A stretch of DNA of 55,356 nucleotides from a bacterium (GTDB lineage Bacteria > Electryoneota > Electryoneia > Electryoneales > Electryoneaceae): NCBI GenBank assembly GCA_028278125.1, contig JANQEY010000326.1, positions 1-55,356 of the forward strand, given 5' to 3'. Both the position numbers and the translations under genes were made by a program. Within the stretch, counting starts at the first letter, position 1, and each line of letters opens with the position of its first letter. Of the stretch, positions 7,430 to 17,145 are shown in pieces. Under the pieces are notes generated by a model. It was not told the DNA's origin. It worked only from the letters and a program-made list of their open reading frames with translations, and did not search any database.

Positions 7430-10162
7430 ATGGCACGTATTTCCATCAAGTGGAAGCTGAATATTTTCAGCCTGGTAATAACGTTAATGTTTGCCCTGAT
7501 TCTCTATGTTATGATACTCCCCCTGATTGAGAAAAAAATGTTGTCAGAGAGAGAGGGTAAGCTTGAGGCTATTGTCAACTCAGCAATATCAATGATGGAA
7601 TATTATGAAAATGGCATTCGTACACACAAATGGAAATATGAAGATCCGATCCCCCAAACCCGTGCCGAAGCCAGGAAAATAGTGTTAAACAATCTTCAAC
7701 AGGTTCGGTATGATGAGGATGAATGCATTTTTATTCTTGATGGCAGCTACAATATGATTATGCATCCTCTCAAACCGGAATTTGAAGGGCAAAATATGCT
7801 CACTGTTACAGATCCAAACGGTGGGCGGCCATTCAGGGAGATGGTTCTCAACTCTGTATCCGATGGAAAAACATTCGTCAGGTATAGCTGGCTGTCAAAA
7901 TGGAGTCAGTCTGTCTATGAACCTCAAACCACTTTTGCTGTGTATTTCTATCCCTGGGATTGGGTTGTTTGTTCCAGTGTTTACACCCAGGATATAAAAG
8001 AATCTGTCACGCAAATTACTATCCAGGCTACAATCTACTTTATTGGCGCAGTAATCGTATCAATATTTCTCTTAAACATAGTAGGAACCTTTATCGTCCA
8101 ACCAGTTACTTCACTAGCAAAAGAAGTTCAAGGTATGACAAACAGGCTGGAAAAGGAGGAGCTGAAAGACCTTGAAATAAAAAGCAATGATGAAATTGGC
8201 GACCTGGCGCAATCATTCAATTTGATGATATCTGAGTTACGCAATAATATGGAGAAGCTGAAAATTGAAAAGCAGCGTCGTGAACGCCTGATTGCAATCC
8301 TTGAATCAACAAGTGACCTTGTAAGCCTTGCTAAATCAGACACCGAAATTACCTACATAAATAAAGCCGGTTTACAGATGCTAGGATATTCCGATCCAAG
8401 CCAGATAAAAGAATTAAAAATAAAGAATATACATCCAAAGGAAACTTTAGAAAAAATTGAGAATGTCGCCATTCCTACTGCACACAAAAATGGAATATGG
8501 AGCGGTGAAACTGCTGTTATAACTTCATCCGGAGAGATTACTCCAGTGTCTCAAGTTATAATGACGCATAAATCTCTTACGGGAGAAATTGAATTCTACT
8601 CAACTATCATGAGAGATATTACAGCTGAAAAACGTGCAGAAGAGGAATTAAGAAACAGCGAAAGCAAATACCGGAATCTGATAGAACAATCAAACGATGC
8701 CATATATATCCTCCAGGGATCAACTTTTATCCTTGTAAACCAGAAATTTGTGGATATGTTCGGTTATGAGTCCCACGAAATACTAAATCCTGATTTCGAT
8801 TTTATGAATCTTGTATCACCCCTAAGTCATGATCTAATCAGGCGTAGAGAACGGATGTATGATGATGGAATTACTCCTACTACTCAATACGAGTTTTTAG
8901 CACGAAATAAGGATGGCAAGGATTTCGAAGTTGAAGCATCCATCTCAAAAATTGCCAATCGTGATGACCTGATTATCCAGGGTACGATCCGGGATATTTC
9001 TGAGAGAAAACGACTGGAGGAACGAGTATCACAGACTCAAAAAATGGAAGCCGTAGGTCGTCTCGCAGGCGGTGTAGCGCACGATTTTAATAATCTTCTA
9101 ACGGCGATCCTGGGAAGTGCAGAATTAGCGGGATTATATTGTGAGAGCGACAGTAAACAGCTGAAATATATAAATGATATCAGCGATACTGCAGAACGAG
9201 CGGCATCCCTCACAAAACAACTTCTCGCTTTCAGTAGGAAGCAGATGATTTCACCGACGGCACTGAATTTAAATGATGTGCTTGATAATATGAAGCGAAT
9301 GTTGTCAAGGATAATTGGTGAAGATATCCAGTTAAAGTTTGAACAGAATTCTGAACTTTGGAATATCAGGGCAGATATCAACCAGGTTGAACAAATTATT
9401 GTTAACATAATGGTTAATGCCAGGGATGCCATGCCTAATGGTGGAATGATAACTTTTGAGACTGAGAATGTAACACTGGATGAGAATTACCTGGATCGAA
9501 ACCTTAATGAATCGCCAGGTGATTATATCCTTCTTGCAATCAGTGATACCGGGATAGGAATCAGTAAAGAAATTGTCGACCATATCTTCGAACCGTTCTT
9601 TACGACAAAGGGAGTTGAGAAAGGTACAGGACTGGGGTTAGCAACTGTTTATGGAATTATAAAGCAGAATAAGGGACTTATCAGGGTATATAGCGAGGGT
9701 GGCAGAGGCACAACATTTAAAATATATCTGCCCAGGTATGATGCGGAGATAGTTGAAATTGAAGAAAAATCCGACAAGAAAATTGAGCCTGTCGGCAAAG
9801 AGAAGATCCTGGTTGTAGAAGATGAAGAAGTTGTGAAAAGGCTGCTTGAAAACACCCTGGCTGAATATGGTTACGAAGTATTGACTGCTAGTAATGGAAA
9901 TGAAGCGTTAGAGATTGTGGAGAGAGCAAATGATTCAATTGATCTGCTTCTTACTGATGTTGTCATGCCACATATGAGCGGATCAGAACTTGCAACCATT
10001 GTCAGCGAAAAAAATCCACGAGTAAAAATTATCTATATGTCCGGATACACTGAAGACGCAATTGTTGACCAGGGTATTTTGAAGAGTGGAATCAATTTTA
10101 TTTACAAACCGTTCGGCCCCTCAGAGATTGCGAAAAAGGTGAGAAACGTTCTAGACGCCTGA
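7430..10162 (+). CDS. Cache/HAMP/PAS hybrid sensor histidine kinase with receiver domain
   Basis: A 910-residue inner-membrane kinase. In order: TM helix about 11-32; periplasmic single-Cache-like domain about 35-195 (typical PWDWVVCSSVY end); TM about 197-220; HAMP about 218-272; two PAS domains (about 285-400 and 410-525); dimerisation/phosphoacceptor segment VGRLAGGVAHDFNN with His551; ATPase domain with NARDAM, DTGIGI and GTGLGL; C-terminal receiver about 791-908 with Asp843 (LLTDVVMP), SGYT and Lys893 (YKPF). All phosphotransfer residues are present. There is no DNA-binding output domain, so signal probably passes on by phosphorelay to a partner not visible here. It lies 52 bases after the orphan substrate-binding protein and may be co-transcribed with it. 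Its 3' end overlaps the convergent nhaC gene by 12 bases. Confidence 0.93.
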   Translation: MARISIKWKLNIFSLVITLMFALILYVMILPLIEKKMLSEREGKLEAIVNSAISMMEYYENGIRTHKWKYEDPIPQTRAEARKIVLNNLQQVRYDEDECIFILDGSYNMIMHPLKPEFEGQNMLTVTDPNGGRPFREMVLNSVSDGKTFVRYSWLSKWSQSVYEPQTTFAVYFYPWDWVVCSSVYTQDIKESVTQITIQATIYFIGAVIVSIFLLNIVGTFIVQPVTSLAKEVQGMTNRLEKEELKDLEIKSNDEIGDLAQSFNLMISELRNNMEKLKIEKQRRERLIAILESTSDLVSLAKSDTEITYINKAGLQMLGYSDPSQIKELKIKNIHPKETLEKIENVAIPTAHKNGIWSGETAVITSSGEITPVSQVIMTHKSLTGEIEFYSTIMRDITAEKRAEEELRNSESKYRNLIEQSNDAIYILQGSTFILVNQKFVDMFGYESHEILNPDFDFMNLVSPLSHDLIRRRERMYDDGITPTTQYEFLARNKDGKDFEVEASISKIANRDDLIIQGTIRDISERKRLEERVSQTQKMEAVGRLAGGVAHDFNNLLTAILGSAELAGLYCESDSKQLKYINDISDTAERAASLTKQLLAFSRKQMISPTALNLNDVLDNMKRMLSRIIGEDIQLKFEQNSELWNIRADINQVEQIIVNIMVNARDAMPNGGMITFETENVTLDENYLDRNLNESPGDYILLAISDTGIGISKEIVDHIFEPFFTTKGVEKGTGLGLATVYGIIKQNKGLIRVYSEGGRGTTFKIYLPRYDAEIVEIEEKSDKKIEPVGKEKILVVEDEEVVKRLLENTLAEYGYEVLTASNGNEALEIVERANDSIDLLLTDVVMPHMSGSELATIVSEKNPRVKIIYMSGYTEDAIVDQGILKSGINFIYKPFGPSEIAKKVRNVLDA

Positions 10163-11830
10163 ATCTATTCTATCCTTCCTGAAAAATTTAGGGATAATAC
10201 CCAGTATCACTATTCCCGTAAGAAGGCCTATCCATCCCGGCAATCCAAATCCAGCCGGAAGATAACCAGTCAATATCGCTATAAAACCGGCAAGAAGCGC
10301 ATATGGAATCTGGGTGTGAACATGTGCAACATGATCACAACCTGCTGCCATAGACGACATTATTGTCGTATCACTAATCGGGCTGCAGTGGTCGCCGAAA
10401 GTTGCACCCGCCAGGACAGCTCCAACACTGCCAAGTAGAATACGACTTGCATGATCAGCACCTATCCCGGCTTCGATGGGTAATTGGATCGCTAAAGGAA
10501 TTGCTATGGGAATCAGGATAGCCATCGCACCCCATGAAGTACCGGTCGAGAATGCCACAATTGCTGAAACCAGGAAAATAGTAACTGGGATCAGTGAGGG
10601 TGAAAGGACTCCTGAGACGGCATTGATAAGGTATGGGGCGGTTCCGATTCTGTCACAAACATCACCTAGCGACCAGGCCAGTATCAATATTACCATTGCC
10701 GGAACCATTGATTTATAGCCGTTCATCATCGCCGATGAAATAGCCTCAACCGGTTGTTTTCCAATAAAAGCAGCCAGCAGTCCCGCTGAAATCAAGCCTA
10801 TAAAAGCTGATGCCATTAAGACCATTGAAGAATCAGCCTGTCCGATTATTTCGGACAACGAGGCTCCTGCGGGAGAAACAGCTTTTCCAGCTAAAATAAG
10901 TCCCGAGAAAGTTGAGATGATCACCAGGGAAATCGGTATCAATGCTATTAGGGCTTTCCAACCACTTGAATCTGAGATATCATGTGATTCGATTGTCTCA
11001 ACATCTTTTGATTTTGACCAGTCATTATTTTTGAAGGATTCAATTTCAGCACTCTTCATTGAACCCCAGTCCCGATCCCAGGAAATCAGGATTAAAACCA
11101 GCAGCAATGCAAATATGCTGTAAAAATGGTAGGGAATCGCTTTTAGGAAGAGGATATAGGCATCGCCAATCCCGTGGAATGGTTCAATGGCATCTCTAAT
11201 TAATCCTACTTCGAACCCGATCCATGTACTGACAACTGCGATAGAGACCACCGGTGCGGCGGTTGAATCGACGATGTAAGCCAGTTTGGCACGAGAGATT
11301 TTTAATCTATCTGTAAACGGCCGCATCGTGTGACCGACAAGGAGCGTATTTGCGTAGTCATCGAAGAAAATCAGGATACCGAGGAAATATGTCATCAACA
11401 GGCCACCGCGTCTGCGGGCAGCAAATTTTCCGAAAAGATTTACTATGCCAGCGGTTCCGCCTGATTTCGATAAAATGCCTACCATCCCAGCCAGCATCAG
11501 GCTGAATAGGACAACGGCTGCATGACTCTTGTCCGCAAGGGCGTTCCAGATAAAATCGGTTGAGATATTAATAAATGCCTGCAAAGGATTACCAGATGTA
11601 ATAAGCAGGGTGCCTACAAATAATCCCATCAGGAGAGAAACAATCACTTCTTTCAGGATCAACGCCAGGCTGATAGCAACTATTGGTGGGAGTAGCGACA
11701 GGAAACCGGGTTGATCATTTCCTGAAGCTTGTGAGGCATAAGCGATCGATATAAATGCAAAACTGAATAATATTGCTGTGATCAACGATCTTTGCGAATG
11801 GCGATGTATTCTTTTCAGTTTATTCTCCAT
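10151..11830 (-). CDS. Na+/H+ antiporter, NhaC family
   Basis: A 559-residue polytopic membrane protein with many hydrophobic helices. Family signatures include FFDDYANTLLVG, VDSTAAPVVSIA, STGTSWGAMAIL and FGDHCSPISDTT, all typical of NhaC-type (PF03553) sodium/proton antiporters. It probably exchanges cytoplasmic Na+ for external H+ in the inner membrane. An extra N-terminal hydrophobic segment ending YASQASG precedes the core and may be a cleaved signal or an added helix. The ATG at 11830 has only a weak Shine-Dalgarno. It is divergent from the GH2-like gene and convergent with the hybrid kinase, overlapping it by 12 bases. Some homologues move other ion or amino-acid pairs, so the substrate is not certain. 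Confidence 0.9.
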   Translation of the reverse strand: MENKLKRIHRHSQRSLITAILFSFAFISIAYASQASGNDQPGFLSLLPPIVAISLALILKEVIVSLLMGLFVGTLLITSGNPLQAFINISTDFIWNALADKSHAAVVLFSLMLAGMVGILSKSGGTAGIVNLFGKFAARRRGGLLMTYFLGILIFFDDYANTLLVGHTMRPFTDRLKISRAKLAYIVDSTAAPVVSIAVVSTWIGFEVGLIRDAIEPFHGIGDAYILFLKAIPYHFYSIFALLLVLILISWDRDWGSMKSAEIESFKNNDWSKSKDVETIESHDISDSSGWKALIALIPISLVIISTFSGLILAGKAVSPAGASLSEIIGQADSSMVLMASAFIGLISAGLLAAFIGKQPVEAISSAMMNGYKSMVPAMVILILAWSLGDVCDRIGTAPYLINAVSGVLSPSLIPVTIFLVSAIVAFSTGTSWGAMAILIPIAIPLAIQLPIEAGIGADHASRILLGSVGAVLAGATFGDHCSPISDTTIMSSMAAGCDHVAHVHTQIPYALLAGFIAILTGYLPAGFGLPGWIGLLTGIVILGIIPKFFRKDRIDSGV

Positions 11831-11912
11831 CTGAGAGTTCGCAAAACATAATACTCACAGGTGAAAAGAGGCAAGGGAATATCGGATTAAAAGTTGCAGG
11901 AATCTGGACGGG

Positions 11913-14519
11913 ATGCATATATTCACATTCTATCTCAAACATGAAGAGACCATGCCGAAAAAACCAAGTACAAAGGGACTACTGTTCGGTTTTATTTTCC
12001 TCCTCCTAACATTGAACGCGTATGCCTTGACTTATCTTTCAGGAGATGATTCAAAACCGTTTGTCCCAAATGTCGGTATTTATGCCCCAAATGAAGCCAA
12101 TGTATACATTCCTCTTTCGGGAGACTGGGTTTTAACGCGCGGAAAAACCGTAAAGAATGTAACCATTCCCGGCTGCTGGCGTGCGGGTGAGGGCAGCGCG
12201 GTCCTGAAGAAGGAATTTTTTGTTCCGGATAGTCTTGAGGGATTCCATTACCGACTCATCTTCTGGAAAGCTCGCCAGAAATTAACTGTAACCGTAAATG
12301 ATCACCTGGTGGAGGTATGGAAAGGAGACTGGAATAATCTTGTCGTAAATATTCCCCGTGACGTGATCATTCCAGGTGAAAACAACATTCTGCAGGTTGA
12401 AGTTGATGACGCACTGTCGTCGAAAGCGTCTATTCCTCTTAAACCACGCCTGTTTGACGAACTACCCTATGTCGGTTTGTTCGCAGATGTGGCCTTCCTT
12501 GCCGGTACCACAACAGTCCTTGAACATGTGAAATGGGACGCGGTTCTTTCTGACCGATATGACAGGGCGGAATGGAAGCTTCAATTGGTATTCAGGTACA
12601 TGGGGGATGCCAGCTACGATTCATCTACAACTTATAAACTTAATGCAAAAGCCGAATGGATCTCCCCAAATGGTATCGAAGATTGGTCAGGTCAAACAAC
12701 ACAGTTTTCATTGGGTCCTGTCGAGGCATCTACTCTTGAGTTGTCCGGACGAATTATAGCACCACAGTTATGGTCTCCTGATACACCAAACCTTTATGAT
12801 TTTGTAGTCATTATTTCGAGTGAAGATGAATCCCGATCATGGAAATATCCTTTCAAACTGGGTATATCGGAATTTGATTGGAATAGTGACGGGATATTGC
12901 TGAATAAAGAGCAACATGAGATAAAGGGAGTTTTACTACTTCAAGAAAATTATGATAGTGGAGCGGCACTTTCAGTCGCCGATATAGAAGAAGATCTACT
13001 CCAGATCAAGCGTCTTGGTTTTAATTTAGTCCGGTTATCCGATCAACCTCATCCCGCCATAGCGGGATTGTGTGATCGTATTGGATTATTCTTGATTCCA
13101 CATACCGGTTTGAAAAGTGTTCCAACCGACCTCTTTTCAGAAACCCCACTACAGACAAGGTTGAAGAATACCCTTGGAAACCTGATCAGTAGAGATGGAA
13201 ACCGGGTATGTATTGCCGGTTGGGGTATTGCCGATGGCCTGGCGATGGATGGTGAAGTATCCAGCATCCTTACAGGGCTTGTTGATTATAAAACAGCGTA
13301 CAGCTCAAAGCCGTTGGTTGCAGGTTTCACGGCAAGCGAAATCGGTTCAATCCCCAATGGGGTCGTCGGTTTATGGCATCGGCCACCATATCACATAAAC
13401 CAGGATTTACTAAATATTCCTCAAAGTGATTCTCCCTGGATTACCGGTGGCCTGGGATCGATTGTATCCGCACGGAAAATTAATGAGGACGAAACTGTTG
13501 GACAGGTTCGGCAAGCCGATGCATTACTTCATCAGCTAAAACAAATCCGTGAGATGAACGTCTCAGGATTTATAGTAGACAGCTATTCGGATCGAAGATC
13601 GGCATGGCCTCTATTAATTGCCGGGGGCAGCGGAGAAATAGATATTATTGAGAGGGGCCTTAAGAGTATTAATCGCGAAGAGCGAATCGCCTGGAGAAAG
13701 CTCGCGGATGCGTTATCACAGGTGAGAATCGATGTCCCGGCAATTCGTACAGAGCATCGGCAGTTCCCTATCATATTCCCGCTGACCTCAATTGCCATAA
13801 TCGCGATTTTATTGATAATACGTCGCCAGAATAACGTTTTTAAACAGAATCTCAACAGGGTATTTGCGCATACCCCGGGTTTTTTCATTGATATTCGTGA
13901 TCGAAGATATTTCCAGGTTTCGCAGACGGCATTGATTGCGATAATTGTTTCTATCGGACAGGGCATATTGCTTGCTGGCTGGTTTCATTATGCAAGGGAT
14001 AATTATCTCTTTGATTACCTGCTAACGCTTCTATTCCCGTTCTGGCATGTGAAACGAATACTTGTGGAATGGGCCTGGAATCCCGTTTGGGCAATCGCAG
14101 GTTTTTCAGCACTACACATCATTTTAATATTGTTTATATCATTCTTAATGCGCCTGGTATCGATACCATTCAGGGGTAGATTAAATTACCGGCAGGTCTT
14201 TAATATGATCACCTGGGGTGCGTCACATTTTATCCTCCTCCTGCCATTAGGATTGATACACTACAGGTTGCTCGAGTTTCCATGGTACCAGATTATAGCA
14301 ACAGTTTTAATCAGCCTGTTTACTATCTGGTACCTGATCAGAATAGCCTCAATGCTCAATATTGGGTGCAGGATTTCAGGGCTGACCTCATGGTTAATGA
14401 TATTTGTAGTTACACTCATATTTATTGTTACAACAGTATCGATTTATGAAAGCGGATTTGCACTTCTCGAGAATTTTGAACATTTCAGGTCGGTAATATT
14501 GCCATGGATCATGGTATAA
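11913..14519 (+). CDS. GH2-like ectodomain fused to a multi-helix membrane domain (probable pseudoenzyme)
   Basis: The protein has a signal-like helix (about 22-39). A GH2-type jelly-roll sugar-binding part follows (about 60-200, WRAGEG...FFVPDSLEG, W/N-rich). Next are an immunoglobulin-like sandwich (about 205-320, ending ...KLGISEFDW) and a degenerate TIM-barrel (about 330-605). At least six TM helices complete it (about 618-636, 672-690, 726-748, 765-785, 792-815, 826-846). The barrel keeps GH2 landmarks but lacks the catalytic acids. The WSLGNE-type acid/base motif reads GWGIADG (435-441), and the nucleophile strand reads PWITGGLGSI (509-516). RxSHYP reads RLSDQP. I infer a carbohydrate-sensing or scaffold role at the membrane. 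ATG at 11952 (MPKKPSTKG...) gives a more typical signal peptide and may be the true start. guaB follows after 12 bases. Confidence 0.75.
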   Translation: MHIFTFYLKHEETMPKKPSTKGLLFGFIFLLLTLNAYALTYLSGDDSKPFVPNVGIYAPNEANVYIPLSGDWVLTRGKTVKNVTIPGCWRAGEGSAVLKKEFFVPDSLEGFHYRLIFWKARQKLTVTVNDHLVEVWKGDWNNLVVNIPRDVIIPGENNILQVEVDDALSSKASIPLKPRLFDELPYVGLFADVAFLAGTTTVLEHVKWDAVLSDRYDRAEWKLQLVFRYMGDASYDSSTTYKLNAKAEWISPNGIEDWSGQTTQFSLGPVEASTLELSGRIIAPQLWSPDTPNLYDFVVIISSEDESRSWKYPFKLGISEFDWNSDGILLNKEQHEIKGVLLLQENYDSGAALSVADIEEDLLQIKRLGFNLVRLSDQPHPAIAGLCDRIGLFLIPHTGLKSVPTDLFSETPLQTRLKNTLGNLISRDGNRVCIAGWGIADGLAMDGEVSSILTGLVDYKTAYSSKPLVAGFTASEIGSIPNGVVGLWHRPPYHINQDLLNIPQSDSPWITGGLGSIVSARKINEDETVGQVRQADALLHQLKQIREMNVSGFIVDSYSDRRSAWPLLIAGGSGEIDIIERGLKSINREERIAWRKLADALSQVRIDVPAIRTEHRQFPIIFPLTSIAIIAILLIIRRQNNVFKQNLNRVFAHTPGFFIDIRDRRYFQVSQTALIAIIVSIGQGILLAGWFHYARDNYLFDYLLTLLFPFWHVKRILVEWAWNPVWAIAGFSALHIILILFISFLMRLVSIPFRGRLNYRQVFNMITWGASHFILLLPLGLIHYRLLEFPWYQIIATVLISLFTIWYLIRIASMLNIGCRISGLTSWLMIFVVTLIFIVTTVSIYESGFALLENFEHFRSVILPWIMV

Positions 14520-15995
<1,476 letters not shown>

Positions 15996-16008
15996 AGCAA
16001 TAAAAAAA

Positions 16009-16027
16009 GGGAACTTCATTTGTTCCC
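16009..16027 (-). terminator. Hairpin terminator between guaB and rpsT
   Basis: GGGAAC (16009-16014) pairs with GTTCCC (16022-16027) across a 7-base loop. On the minus strand the stem is followed by a run of seven T, so it should end rpsT transcription. On the plus strand the tail is weaker (AAAATAATT), so guaB termination here is less sure. Confidence 0.7.
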
Positions 16028-16059
16028 AAAATAATTAACACGATGAGGATGTATTAAAA

Positions 16060-16317
16060 TCAGCTTCCGATGGTCTGGATATAGGAATACAGACGTGATT
16101 TTTTATCAGCCGCCCGGTTCTTATGAATAATTCCCTTACCCGCGAGACGATCCAACAATTTGGAAGCTTCAGTAAACGCAGTCTGGCCTTCTTCAGTGGT
16201 TTTTGCATCCTGAACTTTTCTGAGGGCCATTTTCATTTTGGATCTGTATGCTCTGTTTTTTGCACGAGCTTTTGCGGATGTTTTCATCCTCTTTTCACAA
16301 GACTTATGTTGTGGCAT
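16060..16317 (-). CDS. rpsT: 30S ribosomal protein S20
   Basis: This 85-residue, very basic protein has the S20 pattern: basic N-terminus with KRMKTSAKARAKNRAYRS, a helical middle with LDRLAGKGIIHKN and a RAADKKSRLY end. It binds 16S rRNA in the body of the small subunit. An AGGT Shine-Dalgarno lies nine bases before the ATG on the minus strand. The gene is transcribed alone, divergent from the sirtuin gene by 60 bases. Confidence 0.97.
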   Translation of the reverse strand: MPQHKSCEKRMKTSAKARAKNRAYRSKMKMALRKVQDAKTTEEGQTAFTEASKLLDRLAGKGIIHKNRAADKKSRLYSYIQTIGS

Positions 16318-16377
16318 AATAGTACAACCTGTAGTAAATTCATAATATCATTTAACAGCTTAGAAATGTAGATTATC

Positions 16378-17145
16378 ATGGCCTCACAGTCAATAGGAAA
16401 TTTAAATGCCCTCGTGGAGCGCCTTAACTCTGCTAACCATGTCGTAGCATCGACCGGTGCTGGTGTTTCTAAGGAAAGTGGAGTCCCGACGTTCCGGGGG
16501 AAAGACGGGCTTTGGAACAAATACAAGCCTGAAGAGTTGGCAAATGTAGACGCCTTTCTTGCCAATCCATCATTAATCTGGAAATGGTACAAATGGCGAA
16601 GAGAGCTGATGGATAACGTAAAACCCAATCCAGGTCATGACGCGCTGGTTGAGATGGAACAATTATTCTCTGATTATACCCTGATCACGCAGAACATTGA
16701 TAACCTGCATTATCGGGCGGGTAATTCTACTGTTATAGAATTGCACGGTAATATCATGCGGAACAGGTGCAACGATTGCGCCACATATTTTGACCTCACC
16801 TATGACAGGATAGATGAGAACAATCCACCACGATGTCAATGCGGTGGCTTAATCCGTCCTGATGTCATCTGGTTTGGAGAGATGTTGCCGGTAAAAGCCA
16901 TAGAAGCTGCATGGGAATCAACAAAAACATGTGACGTGTTTTTCTCACTTGGAACTTCTTCCCTGGTAATGCCCGCGGCTTCTCTACCATTTGAAGCAAA
17001 AAAGTTTGGTGCCTTTGTTGTTGAGATAAATCCTGAACCAACTGATCTAGCAAATATAGCGGATATGCAGATACCACTGCCGACGGGACTGGCACTCCCT
17101 GATATAGTTAATGCGGTCAAAGAGAGCAGGGGAACGACTGAGTGA
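16378..17145 (+). CDS. cobB: NAD-dependent protein deacylase, Sir2 family class III
   Basis: Removes acyl groups from lysines with NAD+, giving O-acyl-ADP-ribose and nicotinamide. Seen: TGAGVSKESGVPTFR (NAD-binding), QNIDNLH (105-111), catalytic His123 in ELHG, zinc ligands Cys131, Cys134, Cys153 and Cys155, and DVIWFGEMLP. Tyr71 and Arg74 form the Y-x-x-R pair that in CobB/SIRT5-type sirtuins binds succinyl or malonyl groups, so desuccinylase/demalonylase activity is likely as well as deacetylation. It is 255 residues, the usual length. Its TGA overlaps the GTG of the next gene (GTGA), so it opens a six-gene unit running to cdsA. Confidence 0.93.
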   Translation: MASQSIGNLNALVERLNSANHVVASTGAGVSKESGVPTFRGKDGLWNKYKPEELANVDAFLANPSLIWKWYKWRRELMDNVKPNPGHDALVEMEQLFSDYTLITQNIDNLHYRAGNSTVIELHGNIMRNRCNDCATYFDLTYDRIDENNPPRCQCGGLIRPDVIWFGEMLPVKAIEAAWESTKTCDVFFSLGTSSLVMPAASLPFEAKKFGAFVVEINPEPTDLANIADMQIPLPTGLALPDIVNAVKESRGTTE

